11,142 bases of DNA, from the NCBI GenBank assembly GCA_900548955.1, contig URMQ01000046.1, forward strand, positions 1 to 11,142, in the 5' to 3' direction. Below are positions 1-6,186 of the stretch, one piece after another. How positions within the stretch are numbered: the first letter of the stretch is position 1; the number at the start of each line of letters is the position of its first letter. A program made the translations under genes and the position numbers. The notes under the pieces are model-generated. The model ran no database searches. It saw only the letters and a list, made by a program, of their open reading frames with translations, and was not told where the DNA came from. The DNA is from an uncultured Eggerthella sp. (GTDB lineage: Bacteria; Actinomycetota; Coriobacteriia; Coriobacteriales; Eggerthellaceae).

Positions 1-1
1 A

Positions 2-2044
2 AAAGAACTTGGCTGCAATGTTATCGAGATTTCGGCATTGAAAAACGAAGGAATCACCGAAGTTGTAAATTGCCTGAAAACCATCGAATCGGCAGCCCCT
101 GCAACACCTATTACGCTTTCTACTTCAGCTGAAGAAGCGGTAGCGGAAGTGCAAAGCCGTCTTCCAGAATCAGTCCCTTCGAATTTGAAGCGTTTTTATG
201 CAATCAAGCTTATTGAGCGCGACCAGAAAATCATTGACGCAATGGGCGATGCCCCTAACGTTGATGACGTGATTGAAAAGCTTGAAGCGGAACACGATGA
301 CGATTCTGAAAGCGTTATCATCAACGATCGTTACACCTATATTTCTTCAATTATTGAACATTGTCGCAATAAGAGCAGCAAGTCTTCGGAAATGAGCATT
401 TCCGACAAGATCGACCGCGTAGTAACGAACCGAATTCTGGCACTACCTATTTTCGTAATCGTTATGACGTTGGTGTATTACCTGTCTATTTCGACGGTTG
501 GTACTGCGGCGACCGACTGGGCAAATGACAACCTGTTCGGCGATGGTTGGTTCATGGGCCCTGGTCAGGAACAGTTTGACGAAGACACCGCTGCATTTGA
601 TGATGCTATGAGCAGCATCGATGCGTTCCAGGCTGCTGCTATTGCTGAAGGTCTTGATCCCGAATCAGAAAACTTCATCGCTGATGCTGAGGCTGCAGGC
701 GTGATGGGCTCCTACGAAGCTTATGACGACGAAACAGGTGAAAACGAAATTATTGATGTCGACGCGGCAACATATGAGGAATCACTTGAAGTAGCTGCTT
801 CGTTTGATGATGAAGCTCCCGATCCTGCTAACTACGGTACGTGGGTGCCTGGCATTCCTGTGATTGTTGAAAACGCTTTAGTGGCAATTGGTGCTGCTGA
901 TTGGCTGCAGGCATTGCTTCTTGATGGCGTTATTGCCGGTATCGGTGCGGTGCTTGGCTTCGTTCCTCAGATGTTGGTACTGTTCTTCTTGCTGGCAATT
1001 CTGGAATCATGCGGCTATATGTCCCGTATTGCTTTCATTCTTGACCGTGTGTTCCGTCGTTTCGGTCTTTCCGGCAAGTCTTTTATTCCTATCCTGGTTG
1101 GTACTGGCTGCGGTGTGCCTGGCGTTATGGCATCTCGTACCATTGAAAACCAAAACGACCGCCGCATGACGGTAATGACCACCACATTTATTCCTTGTAG
1201 TGCAAAGATGCCGATTATCGCACTGTTTGCTGCTGCTATCTTTGGCGGTGTTTGGTGGGTAGCGCCTTCTGCATACTTCCTTGGCTTGGCCGCAATTTTG
1301 TGTTCGGGCATTATTTTGAAGAAGACTCGCTTCTTTGCTGGTGATGTGGCGCCATTCGTTATGGAACTTCCTGCTTACCACCTACCAACTATCGGTGGCG
1401 TTCTTCGTAGCATGTGGGAGCGCGCATGGTCCTTCATTAAGAAGGCAGGTACCATCATCTTCTTGGCATGTATCATTATTTGGTTCATTTCAAGCTATGG
1501 TTTTATCGACGGCGTTTTCCAGGCTGTTGAAGACCAGAATGATTCTATTCTGGCAATTTTGGGTAGCGCAATCTGCTGGATCTTCGCACCGCTTGGTTGG
1601 GGCGATTGGCAGGCAGCTTCCGCTACGGTAACGGGCCTTATTGCTAAGGAAAATGTTGTAGGCACGTTCGGCATTCTGTATGCAGGAGATGCTGGCTGGT
1701 ACGAAAATGTTCAGGCTGCATTCACTATGGTTACCGCTTATTCTTTCATGGCATTTAACTTGCTGTGCGCTCCTTGCTTCGCTGCAATGGGTGCTATCAA
1801 GCGCGAAATGAACAACGTAAAGTGGTTCTTTGCGGCGGTTGGTTATCAGTGTGGTATCGCTTGGGTAGTAGCTCTGTGGATTTACCAGTTCTTCGGATTG
1901 CTCACAGGCGAAGTTGCCTTTGGTATCTTTACCGTAATTGCTTTGGCTCTGTTCATCGCATTCTTGTGGTTGCTCTTCCGTCCAAACAAGTGGGCAGGCA
2001 AGACTGAAAGCGTTCGCGCAGTTGAGGCTGAAGCAGCAGCATAA
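2..2044 (+). CDS. feoB: Ferrous iron transport protein B, 3' part (5' end outside window)
   Basis: FeoB is a polytopic inner-membrane Fe(II) transporter with an N-terminal cytoplasmic GTPase domain. The frame is open from base 2 to the TAA at 2042-2044. The first codons read ELGCNVIEISALK, which matches the G5 (SAxx) region of the GTPase domain, so G1-G4 lie upstream and the TTG at 38 is an internal Leu codon, not the start. A helical GDI-like region follows, then TM1 at about nt 430-490. The permease part shows both Gate-type motifs: GTGCGVPGVMASRT at about nt 1100-1141, with the conserved Cys, and PCSAKMP at about nt 1193-1213. GYMSRIAFILDR and GLSGKSFIP are also typical. An acidic insert of about 100 residues lies between TM1 and TM2 (about nt 530-847). 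The protein ends in a hydrophilic Ala/Glu tail. A FeoB-associated small gene follows. Family assignment is very secure. Confidence 0.96.
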   Translation, partial: KELGCNVIEISALKNEGITEVVNCLKTIESAAPATPITLSTSAEEAVAEVQSRLPESVPSNLKRFYAIKLIERDQKIIDAMGDAPNVDDVIEKLEAEHDDDSESVIINDRYTYISSIIEHCRNKSSKSSEMSISDKIDRVVTNRILALPIFVIVMTLVYYLSISTVGTAATDWANDNLFGDGWFMGPGQEQFDEDTAAFDDAMSSIDAFQAAAIAEGLDPESENFIADAEAAGVMGSYEAYDDETGENEIIDVDAATYEESLEVAASFDDEAPDPANYGTWVPGIPVIVENALVAIGAADWLQALLLDGVIAGIGAVLGFVPQMLVLFFLLAILESCGYMSRIAFILDRVFRRFGLSGKSFIPILVGTGCGVPGVMASRTIENQNDRRMTVMTTTFIPCSAKMPIIALFAAAIFGGVWWVAPSAYFLGLAAILCSGIILKKTRFFAGDVAPFVMELPAYHLPTIGGVLRSMWERAWSFIKKAGTIIFLACIIIWFISSYGFIDGVFQAVEDQNDSILAILGSAICWIFAPLGWGDWQAASATVTGLIAKENVVGTFGILYAGDAGWYENVQAAFTMVTAYSFMAFNLLCAPCFAAMGAIKREMNNVKWFFAAVGYQCGIAWVVALWIYQFFGLLTGEVAFGIFTVIALALFIAFLWLLFRPNKWAGKTESVRAVEAEAAA

Positions 2045-2292
2045 GCTGCAGAATTACCTCCGATGAAAGCCGCGGTAGAAGTCGCAGTAGTAGTTGGCTA
2101 TCTTATAGCAGATGCCTAGGATTTTCTCGGTAGATGGCCCAATAAACGCTGCGGCATTCCGCGGCTTCCTCTTAGGCGAATTATTTATTACTGGTTTTGA
2201 TCGGCGCGAAGACTTTATTTGAAGACTTTACTCAGAAATTTTATTAAACAGAAGCTAGAATACCCTCAAGAACAGAAAGCGAGGCAGCGCAA
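2045..2292. other. Intergenic region between feoB and the small Feo-associated gene
   Basis: No coding frame is convincing in these 248 bases. They contain a 9-bp inverted repeat (AAGCCGCGG at 2067-2075 and CCGCGGCTT at 2159-2167), the hairpin at 2148-2165, and a 10-bp direct repeat GAAGACTTTA at 2208-2217 and 2221-2230 (13 bp apart). The AT-rich stretch 2171-2250 is the likeliest place for a promoter of the next gene, but no clear -35/-10 pair is seen. I found no full Fur- or DtxR/IdeR-type palindrome. Confidence 0.4.
2148..2165 (+). terminator. Possible terminator hairpin after feoB
   Basis: The arms GCTGCGG (2148-2154) and CCGCGGC (2159-2165) form a 7-bp stem with one G-U pair and a CATT loop. 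The stem is followed by a mixed pyrimidine run (ttcctctt) rather than a clean T-tract, so intrinsic termination is uncertain. The 3' arm can instead pair with AAGCCGCGG at 2067-2075. Confidence 0.3.
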
Positions 2293-2562
2293 ATGACAAT
2301 AGGTACATTCGTTGTTAGTGCAATTCTTGTTGTGATTGTTGCTGCAATTATCATTAATATGGTTCGTTCGCATCGCGCGGGAAAGCATGTGGGCTGTGAT
2401 GGGTGTGGCGCATGCGGCGCATCGCAAGGTGGACTCGAGAGTGTTCAGCAAGGCGATCATCATGCTCACCATCATGGTACTGGCGCGTGTGGGTGCGCTA
2501 ATGTGGAAGCCATGGTTGCGCGTATGAATAAAGATCTCGACAAAACTGAATCTAAATATTAA
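2293..2562 (+). CDS. FeoB-associated Cys/His-rich small membrane protein
   Basis: This 89-residue protein has an N-terminal transmembrane segment at about residues 5-24 (Ile/Val/Ala-rich), then a basic stop-transfer stretch (RSHRAGK). A metal-ligand-rich tail follows, with C35-x2-C38-x2-C41, a His cluster at 56-61 (HHAHHH) and C66-x-C68. The TM segment followed by a basic patch and CxxCxxC is the layout of the FeoB-associated Cys-rich membrane proteins (the PF12669 type) usually encoded next to feoB. A role in iron handling at the FeoB cytoplasmic face, similar to FeoC, is inferred from family and position. The His cluster and the second CxC are additions to the short family core. The ATG at 2293 is preceded by gagg (2281-2284) at 8-nt spacing. 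The 248-bp gap from feoB suggests it may have its own promoter. Confidence 0.8.
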   Translation: MTIGTFVVSAILVVIVAAIIINMVRSHRAGKHVGCDGCGACGASQGGLESVQQGDHHAHHHGTGACGCANVEAMVARMNKDLDKTESKY

Positions 2563-2608
2563 TTAGTGCTGGCCTTGGTCTTTACCTTAACCTTAGCTTC
2601 AGCTTTCA

Positions 2609-2660
2609 CTCACATCCTACTCACATCTTTCTCACATCCCTGATATGAGAACGGTGTGAG
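2609..2660. promoter_or_regulatory. Five-copy 8-bp motif array phased at 11 bp (operator-like)
   Basis: CTCACATC occurs at 2609-2616, 2620-2627 and 2631-2638. Inverted near-copies follow: GATATGAG at 2642-2649 and GGTGTGAG at 2653-2660, each one mismatch from the reverse complement GATGTGAG. All five start exactly 11 bp apart with 3-bp gaps, so they lie on one face of the helix. A -10-like TAAACT lies at 2671-2676, 10 bp beyond the last copy. Direct repeats every 11 bp just upstream of a -10 are typical of OmpR/PhoB-class response-regulator sites; that the array serves the gene starting at 2697 is inference. Alternatively, copy three (2631-2639) can pair with 2653-2660 ahead of TTTTCTT as a terminator hairpin for the gene ending at 2562. 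Confidence 0.55.
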
Positions 2661-2682
2661 TTTTCTTCTCTAAACTGTTTTT

Positions 2683-2690
2683 AGGGAGGA
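2683..2690 (+). promoter_or_regulatory. Strong ribosome binding site
   Basis: AGGGAGGA ends 6 nt before the ATG at 2697. This strong, well-spaced site fixes the start of the nuclease-like gene. Confidence 0.8.
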
Positions 2691-2696
2691 ATTACT

Positions 2697-3662
2697 ATGG
2701 CACTAATTTTAAGTCATCAAACTGCATGCGAATACTGGTTGTCGCCTTATGCGGATATTAGATCAGGCTTAGTCTCACTACGGAAAAATGGAAGGGAATT
2801 AAACTTTGCCCCTAACGCTGATTTGGTGCATGATTATTTTTCATCCATGAGGAAAGTTCACAAACTTCCTTTTCATACAATGACGCTTAATCGAAATGCG
2901 CGTCATAGAATAAAAGGTACAAAGTGTCATCTTTCTCTTGGAAAAATACCTCCATCTTCTTTTTACTGCTTAGATGAAGAAGTGTTTGTCGTTAGTCCTG
3001 AATTGTGCTTCTTTCAAATGGCATCTATGCTAAATAAAGTGCAGCTTGTAAAGCTGGGATTCGATTTGTGCTCTAAGTATTCTTTAGATTCTCAGGGTTA
3101 TCTTTATGAACGAATCCCTGTAACTACAACAGAGCGATTAGAACAATATGGGCAATCTTTATCAGGATTTCATGGTGCTCGAAGCGCGTTAAGTACTTTG
3201 TCAAAAGTATGTTCTGATTCTGCTTCTCCACGTGAAACTGAATTGGTAATGTTGCTCAGTTTGCCTTACTCATGGGGTGGGTATAATCTCTCTAATCCTT
3301 GTCTTAATGTTAAGATTCTTATTCCTAGTTCACAGAGGCACATATTCACAAAAAACTACTACGTTTGCGATTTGATTTGGGATGATTCTATTGCTGTTGA
3401 GTACGAAAGCGACTACTGGCATACAGGGGTTGATCGTATAGCAAGCGACTCTGCTAGAAGAAGTGCCCTGAGTTTATTGGGTGTCGAGGTTATAACGGTA
3501 ACAAATAAGCAAATTAAAAACATTTCTGAAATGGATCGAATAGGAAGACTTTTAGCCAGGAAACTTAAACGGCCATTTCGATTAAGTAGAGGGTATGACT
3601 ATAGGTCACGCCAAAAAGAGCTTCGTCAAGAACTTTTAATTGATAAAGGTTCTTGGAATTAG
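2697..3662 (+). CDS. AbiEi-like/DUF559-type PD-(D/E)XK nuclease-fold protein
   Basis: This 321-residue protein resembles the actinobacterial proteins that join an AbiEi-antitoxin-like N-terminal region to a Vsr/DUF559-type nuclease fold. The N-terminus begins LSHQTACEYW, like the lShrTAA opening of that family. A middle segment contains KLPFHTMTL and a VVSPELCFFQMA helix. The C-terminal half has the first-acid helix SPRETEL (E180), then D225 in VCDLIWDD, then VEYES (E235, E237), WH (H242), a D251-x2-R254 helix, and LGVEVITVT. This order fits E-D-ExE/K, although the usual Lys is replaced by Glu at 237. The gene is AT-rich: two 60-base stretches I counted (2881-2940, 3481-3540) give 38% and 32% GC, against 50% in a tgt stretch, and TTA/ATA/AGA codons are common, which suggests transfer. 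It stands alone, convergent with queH-queA. Nuclease activity and any defence or toxin-antitoxin role are inference. Confidence 0.6.
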   Translation: MALILSHQTACEYWLSPYADIRSGLVSLRKNGRELNFAPNADLVHDYFSSMRKVHKLPFHTMTLNRNARHRIKGTKCHLSLGKIPPSSFYCLDEEVFVVSPELCFFQMASMLNKVQLVKLGFDLCSKYSLDSQGYLYERIPVTTTERLEQYGQSLSGFHGARSALSTLSKVCSDSASPRETELVMLLSLPYSWGGYNLSNPCLNVKILIPSSQRHIFTKNYYVCDLIWDDSIAVEYESDYWHTGVDRIASDSARRSALSLLGVEVITVTNKQIKNISEMDRIGRLLARKLKRPFRLSRGYDYRSRQKELRQELLIDKGSWN

Positions 3663-3750
3663 CGGTGCAATGATTGCGCGGCGAAATTGGTATTTGCTAA
3701 ATCGGTATTAGTTATAAGGTTTGCGATACTTCTCGAAAAACGGGAAATTT

Positions 3751-3782
3751 GAAGATATGTTTTATGGAAGATATGTCCTATG
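3751..3782. repeat. 16-bp tandem duplication
   Basis: GAAGATATGTTTTATG (3751-3766) is followed directly by GAAGATATGTCCTATG (3767-3782), which differs at two positions. It lies between the nuclease-like gene and the inverted-repeat element. No function is evident. Confidence 0.7.
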
Positions 3783-3803
3783 TTTTTTGGATTTTTAAGG
3801 GGT

Positions 3804-3962
3804 ACCCTGCAGAAAAATGCCGTTAGTGAGAGACTCGTCTTAGCATCAATTGGTCGTTAAAGCTCATAGATGCTTGTTGGTGTCCATTTTTGTTTGCTTC
3901 GTGACGATCTTGAAAATTGTTCTTAAAGTAACCCTCTCACTTTCGGGGTTTTTCTGCAGGGT
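3804..3962. repeat. 159-bp element with 29-bp near-perfect inverted arms (MITE-like or structured RNA)
   Basis: The outer arms ACCCTGCAGAAAAA (3804-3817) and TTTTTCTGCAGGGT (3949-3962) are perfect 14-bp inverse complements. The inner arms AGTGAGAG (3825-3832) and CTCTCACT (3934-3941) are a perfect 8 bp. The 7 bases between them keep CCG/CGG paired, so 25 of 29 positions match. The interior (3833-3933) is about 101 nt and holds a smaller dyad, AGCATC (3842-3847) and GATGCT (3869-3874). GGT directly flanks both ends (3801-3803, 3963-3965), which could be a 3-bp target-site duplication. A short stem AACCC (3930-3934)/GGGTT (3946-3950) followed by T residues competes with the long pairing. It could be a non-autonomous mobile element, a structured RNA, or a bidirectional terminator; it carries no transposase. 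Confidence 0.6.
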
Positions 3963-4072
3963 GGTGCTGATTTTTTAAAAAAACTTCTGCAAAACTCGGG
4001 CTGACACGCTAAATCATTCTGGATTATTATTATTGCAAAATCTTGTGTCACATCAGACGAGCTTGCATAACC

Positions 4073-6007
4073 CTATCGGATAAACATTGCATCACCAAAA
4101 GAAAGCATGCGGTATTTGCGTTTAATTGCGTGGCGGTACGCTTTCATAATGTTGTCGCGCGTAGAAAATGCCGAGACAAGCATCATGAGTGTAGAGCGCG
4201 GCACGTGGAAATTCGTGATAAGCGCGTCTACTACTTTGAATTCGTAGCCAGGCAGAATATAGAGGCTGGTTGCTTCGCGATCGCGCGCAATAAGTCCCTG
4301 CTCTGCATCCCAAGCAGATTCAAGACTGCGCACGCTGGTGGTGCCGACAGCAATTACGCGACCGCCTTGTTCTTTTGTGCGCTTAATAGCATCAACCGTG
4401 CGTTGAGGAACGGTATAACGCTCGGTATGAATTTGATGATCGCGCGGATTATCCTCTTCAACAATACGGAAGGTATCAAGTCCTACTTCTAAGTGGACGG
4501 TTTCCCAGCCAATACCTTTTTCCTTAATGAGTTCAATCAACTCAGGCGTGAAATGAAGTCCCGCGGTTGGAGCAGCAGCGGATCGCTCTTCATGGGAATA
4601 AACGGTTTGATAGAGCTCTTCGTCACCTGCGTAGTTTTTGATGTAGGGAGGCAGTGGTGTGTGGCCTACCGCATGAAGTGCCTCGTCGAGAGAAGGTAGG
4701 GTGGTGCTGAGCCGAACAAGACGCTCGCCTTTTTGAGCTCCTTCAACCCAATCGATAACCTCGGCACTTAAAACAACGTTTTCTGTTGAAGACGAAATAG
4801 GGTCTGAAGATGAAGCAAGGTCTGAAGGCGAGGTAGGATCTGAAGACGAAGTAGGGTCCAAAGATGAAACAAAATCCACAACAGCACCAGGCTTTAAGCG
4901 TTTACCTGGGCGAACGAGTGCTTCCCATGTTGCGGATTGGTTGGTACGATCCAGTCCTTGCTTGGCTTCTCGCAGCAAGAAAACTTCTGCCACGCCACCG
5001 GTGCCGCGCTTGCGGCCAATCAAGCGCGCTGGCATGACGCGTGTTTCGTTGGCAACAAGTAAGTCACCAGGTTGCAGATAATCAATGATGTCCTTGAAAA
5101 TCTTATCCTCAAGCGTGCCTGTATCGCGCTTCATAACGAGCAGTCTACATTCATCGCGAATAGGAGCAGGCTCTTGGGCGATTAGCTCTTCGGGTAATTC
5201 GTAATCGAAATCATCAGTGGTTAATGCTTGCAACTTAGCTCTTCTTTCTTCTTCTTTTTTCTTCTTGCGAGCAGCTTTGCGCGCCGCACGTTCAGCGGCG
5301 GCTTCTTTGTCGGAATACGCGCAGCCGCAATAATTCTGGCGATACATTCCTAAATCGCGACTACGTTTAGTCGCATTAGGATAGTACGGACGAAAGTCTT
5401 CGAAAAGTGCCGCAAGTCCATCATAGTGTGCTGCCGCACGTTCCAGTTCTTCCTGAATTATTGAAGTGTATTGATAGGGGCTCACGCTTAGCGTGGTGCC
5501 GATGGCATCGAAGCCGTGCTCGTGCGCATAACGAGCCAGTTCCTCAAGGCGCAAACGATAGCATGCTCGGCAGCGACTATCTCGGTCGCTATATAAATGT
5601 GCGAATTTGGGGTCGCGTGCGGGGTCGAATTCAGGGTCGATGCCCGTGTCGAATTCGGGATCGATATCCGTATCGAATTCGGGGTCGGCACCAGGACATG
5701 CCGCGTCAGTGTCACTAGAGGCGTTGCCTGCCGAATCAGCTAACCACGTGGCTAACCTTGTGGGATCAGGATGCCACGAAGCGCGTACTGCTTCCTGCCA
5801 GCGGTCTGGTTCGTAAGGTCCCTCTATAACAGGAATGCCCTGAGAGCGCGCCCATTCAAGAAGCGTGGATAGACGATGCCGGTACTCATCGGCAGGTTCG
5901 ATATTAGAATTCATGTATGCAATTGTGATATCGTGACCCGCCGCTTGCAGTAATCTAACAGGCTCAAGCGAGCATGGTCCACAACATGCATGAAGTAGTA
6001 ATTTCAT
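4073..6007 (-). CDS. QueH-QueA fusion: epoxyqueuosine reductase plus tRNA preQ1 ribosyltransferase-isomerase
   Basis: This 644-residue protein joins two consecutive queuosine enzymes of tRNA modification. Residues 1-240 are QueH (DUF208), which reduces epoxyqueuosine-tRNA to queuosine-tRNA: HACCGPC at 6-12, YMNSNIEPADEY at 31-42, C146-x2-C149 and C227-x-C229, which fit Fe-S and metal ligands. A basic helix (about 236-258) links to QueA at about 262-644, which transfers and rearranges the ribosyl group of S-adenosylmethionine onto preQ1-tRNA. QueA motifs are DFDYELPEELIAQ (266-278), HTPLPPYI (449-456), SAAAPTAGLHFT (476-487), VHLEVGLDTF (504-513), VGTTSVRSLES (554-564) and TNFHVPRSTL (598-607). 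Both halves carry repeat inserts (107-132 and 383-408). The ATG at 6005-6007 has GGAAG about 8 nt upstream and a longer-spaced GAAAGGAG. It is divergent from the HAD-tgt pair. Both domains look intact; assignment is secure. Confidence 0.93.
   Translation of the reverse strand: MKLLLHACCGPCSLEPVRLLQAAGHDITIAYMNSNIEPADEYRHRLSTLLEWARSQGIPVIEGPYEPDRWQEAVRASWHPDPTRLATWLADSAGNASSDTDAACPGADPEFDTDIDPEFDTGIDPEFDPARDPKFAHLYSDRDSRCRACYRLRLEELARYAHEHGFDAIGTTLSVSPYQYTSIIQEELERAAAHYDGLAALFEDFRPYYPNATKRSRDLGMYRQNYCGCAYSDKEAAAERAARKAARKKKKEEERRAKLQALTTDDFDYELPEELIAQEPAPIRDECRLLVMKRDTGTLEDKIFKDIIDYLQPGDLLVANETRVMPARLIGRKRGTGGVAEVFLLREAKQGLDRTNQSATWEALVRPGKRLKPGAVVDFVSSLDPTSSSDPTSPSDLASSSDPISSSTENVVLSAEVIDWVEGAQKGERLVRLSTTLPSLDEALHAVGHTPLPPYIKNYAGDEELYQTVYSHEERSAAAPTAGLHFTPELIELIKEKGIGWETVHLEVGLDTFRIVEEDNPRDHQIHTERYTVPQRTVDAIKRTKEQGGRVIAVGTTSVRSLESAWDAEQGLIARDREATSLYILPGYEFKVVDALITNFHVPRSTLMMLVSAFSTRDNIMKAYRHAIKRKYRMLSFGDAMFIR
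4784..4861 (-). repeat. 18-bp in-frame tandem repeats inside the QueA half
   Basis: On the plus strand, about four units of 18 bp (of the type gatgaagcaaggtctgaa) encode degenerate copies of SSDPTS/SSDPIS (residues 383-408). The insert sits between the VVDFV and LSAEVIDW strands of QueA and is Ser/Asp/Pro-rich, consistent with a flexible loop grown by repeat slippage. Confidence 0.75.
5612..5689 (-). repeat. 24-bp in-frame tandem repeats inside the QueH half
   Basis: Repeats of about 24 bp encode DPEFDTDI, DPEFDTGI, DPEFDPAR and DPKFAHLY (residues 108-139). They lie just before the C146/C149 pair, in an insert starting near residue 92. The acidic, phased sequence looks like a loop expansion rather than core QueH. 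Confidence 0.75.
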
Positions 6008-6186
6008 AGGTTCGTCTTCCGCTCCTTTCGGCGTACTCTATACTAGCATCTGATTAAAAAATCGACTCGACAAACAAAAACGGCTCAATAAACAAAATTG
6101 AATCGAAGACTCACTGCGAATCGATAAAAACTGTCACGATAGGACATGAAAGATAACTAGGTTTTACACAGGAGGGAAGACCCATA
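6008..6186. promoter_or_regulatory. Divergent promoter region between queH-queA and HAD-tgt
   Basis: For the minus-strand gene, an extended -10-like element TGCTAGTAT reads leftward at about 6036-6044 (plus strand ATACTAGCA); no good -35 is spaced to it. For the plus-strand pair, TTGAAT (6098-6103) lies 17-19 bp before TCGATAAA (6121-6128), a weak match. The motif AATCGA recurs at about 6059, 6101 and 6119 and could be a shared regulator site. No preQ1-riboswitch-like sequence was recognised. The HAD ribosome binding site AGGAGGG (6170-6176) is strong. Confidence 0.35.

Larger units (their letters stand above)
3663..4072. other. Convergent intergenic region, about 410 bp
   Basis: No coding frame of note is present. 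In order the region holds an imperfect direct repeat (AAATTGGTATT 3684-3694 and AAATCGGTATT 3699-3709), the 16-bp tandem duplication (3751-3782), the inverted-repeat element (3804-3962), a T6-A7 tract (3971-3983), and a 6-bp dyad TGACAC/GTGTCA flanking an AT-rich stretch (about 4002-4050). It separates genes transcribed toward each other, so terminators for both are expected here. The only hairpins with T-tracts are those within or beside the inverted-repeat element. Confidence 0.5.

Noticed and set aside
38..40. TTG at 38 as the feoB start
   Set aside because: The frame is open upstream to base 2 and encodes the conserved G5 region, with this TTG as the Leu of SALK.
2581..2600. DtxR/IdeR iron box (ccttaaccttagc) near the Feo genes
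   Set aside because: Only a loose half-site, no palindromic partner, and it lies after the small Feo gene rather than before feoB.
2609..2660. CRISPR array
   Set aside because: Repeats are 8 bp with 3-bp gaps and change orientation; CRISPR repeats are longer with roughly 30-bp spacers, and no cas genes are present.
3804..3962. Complete insertion sequence
   Set aside because: The 101-nt interior has no transposase frame; at most it is a non-autonomous element.
6008..6186. preQ1 riboswitch upstream of queH-queA or HAD-tgt
   Set aside because: Neither strand shows the compact preQ1 aptamer pattern with an A-rich tail next to the ribosome binding site; only AT-rich promoter-like sequence is present.
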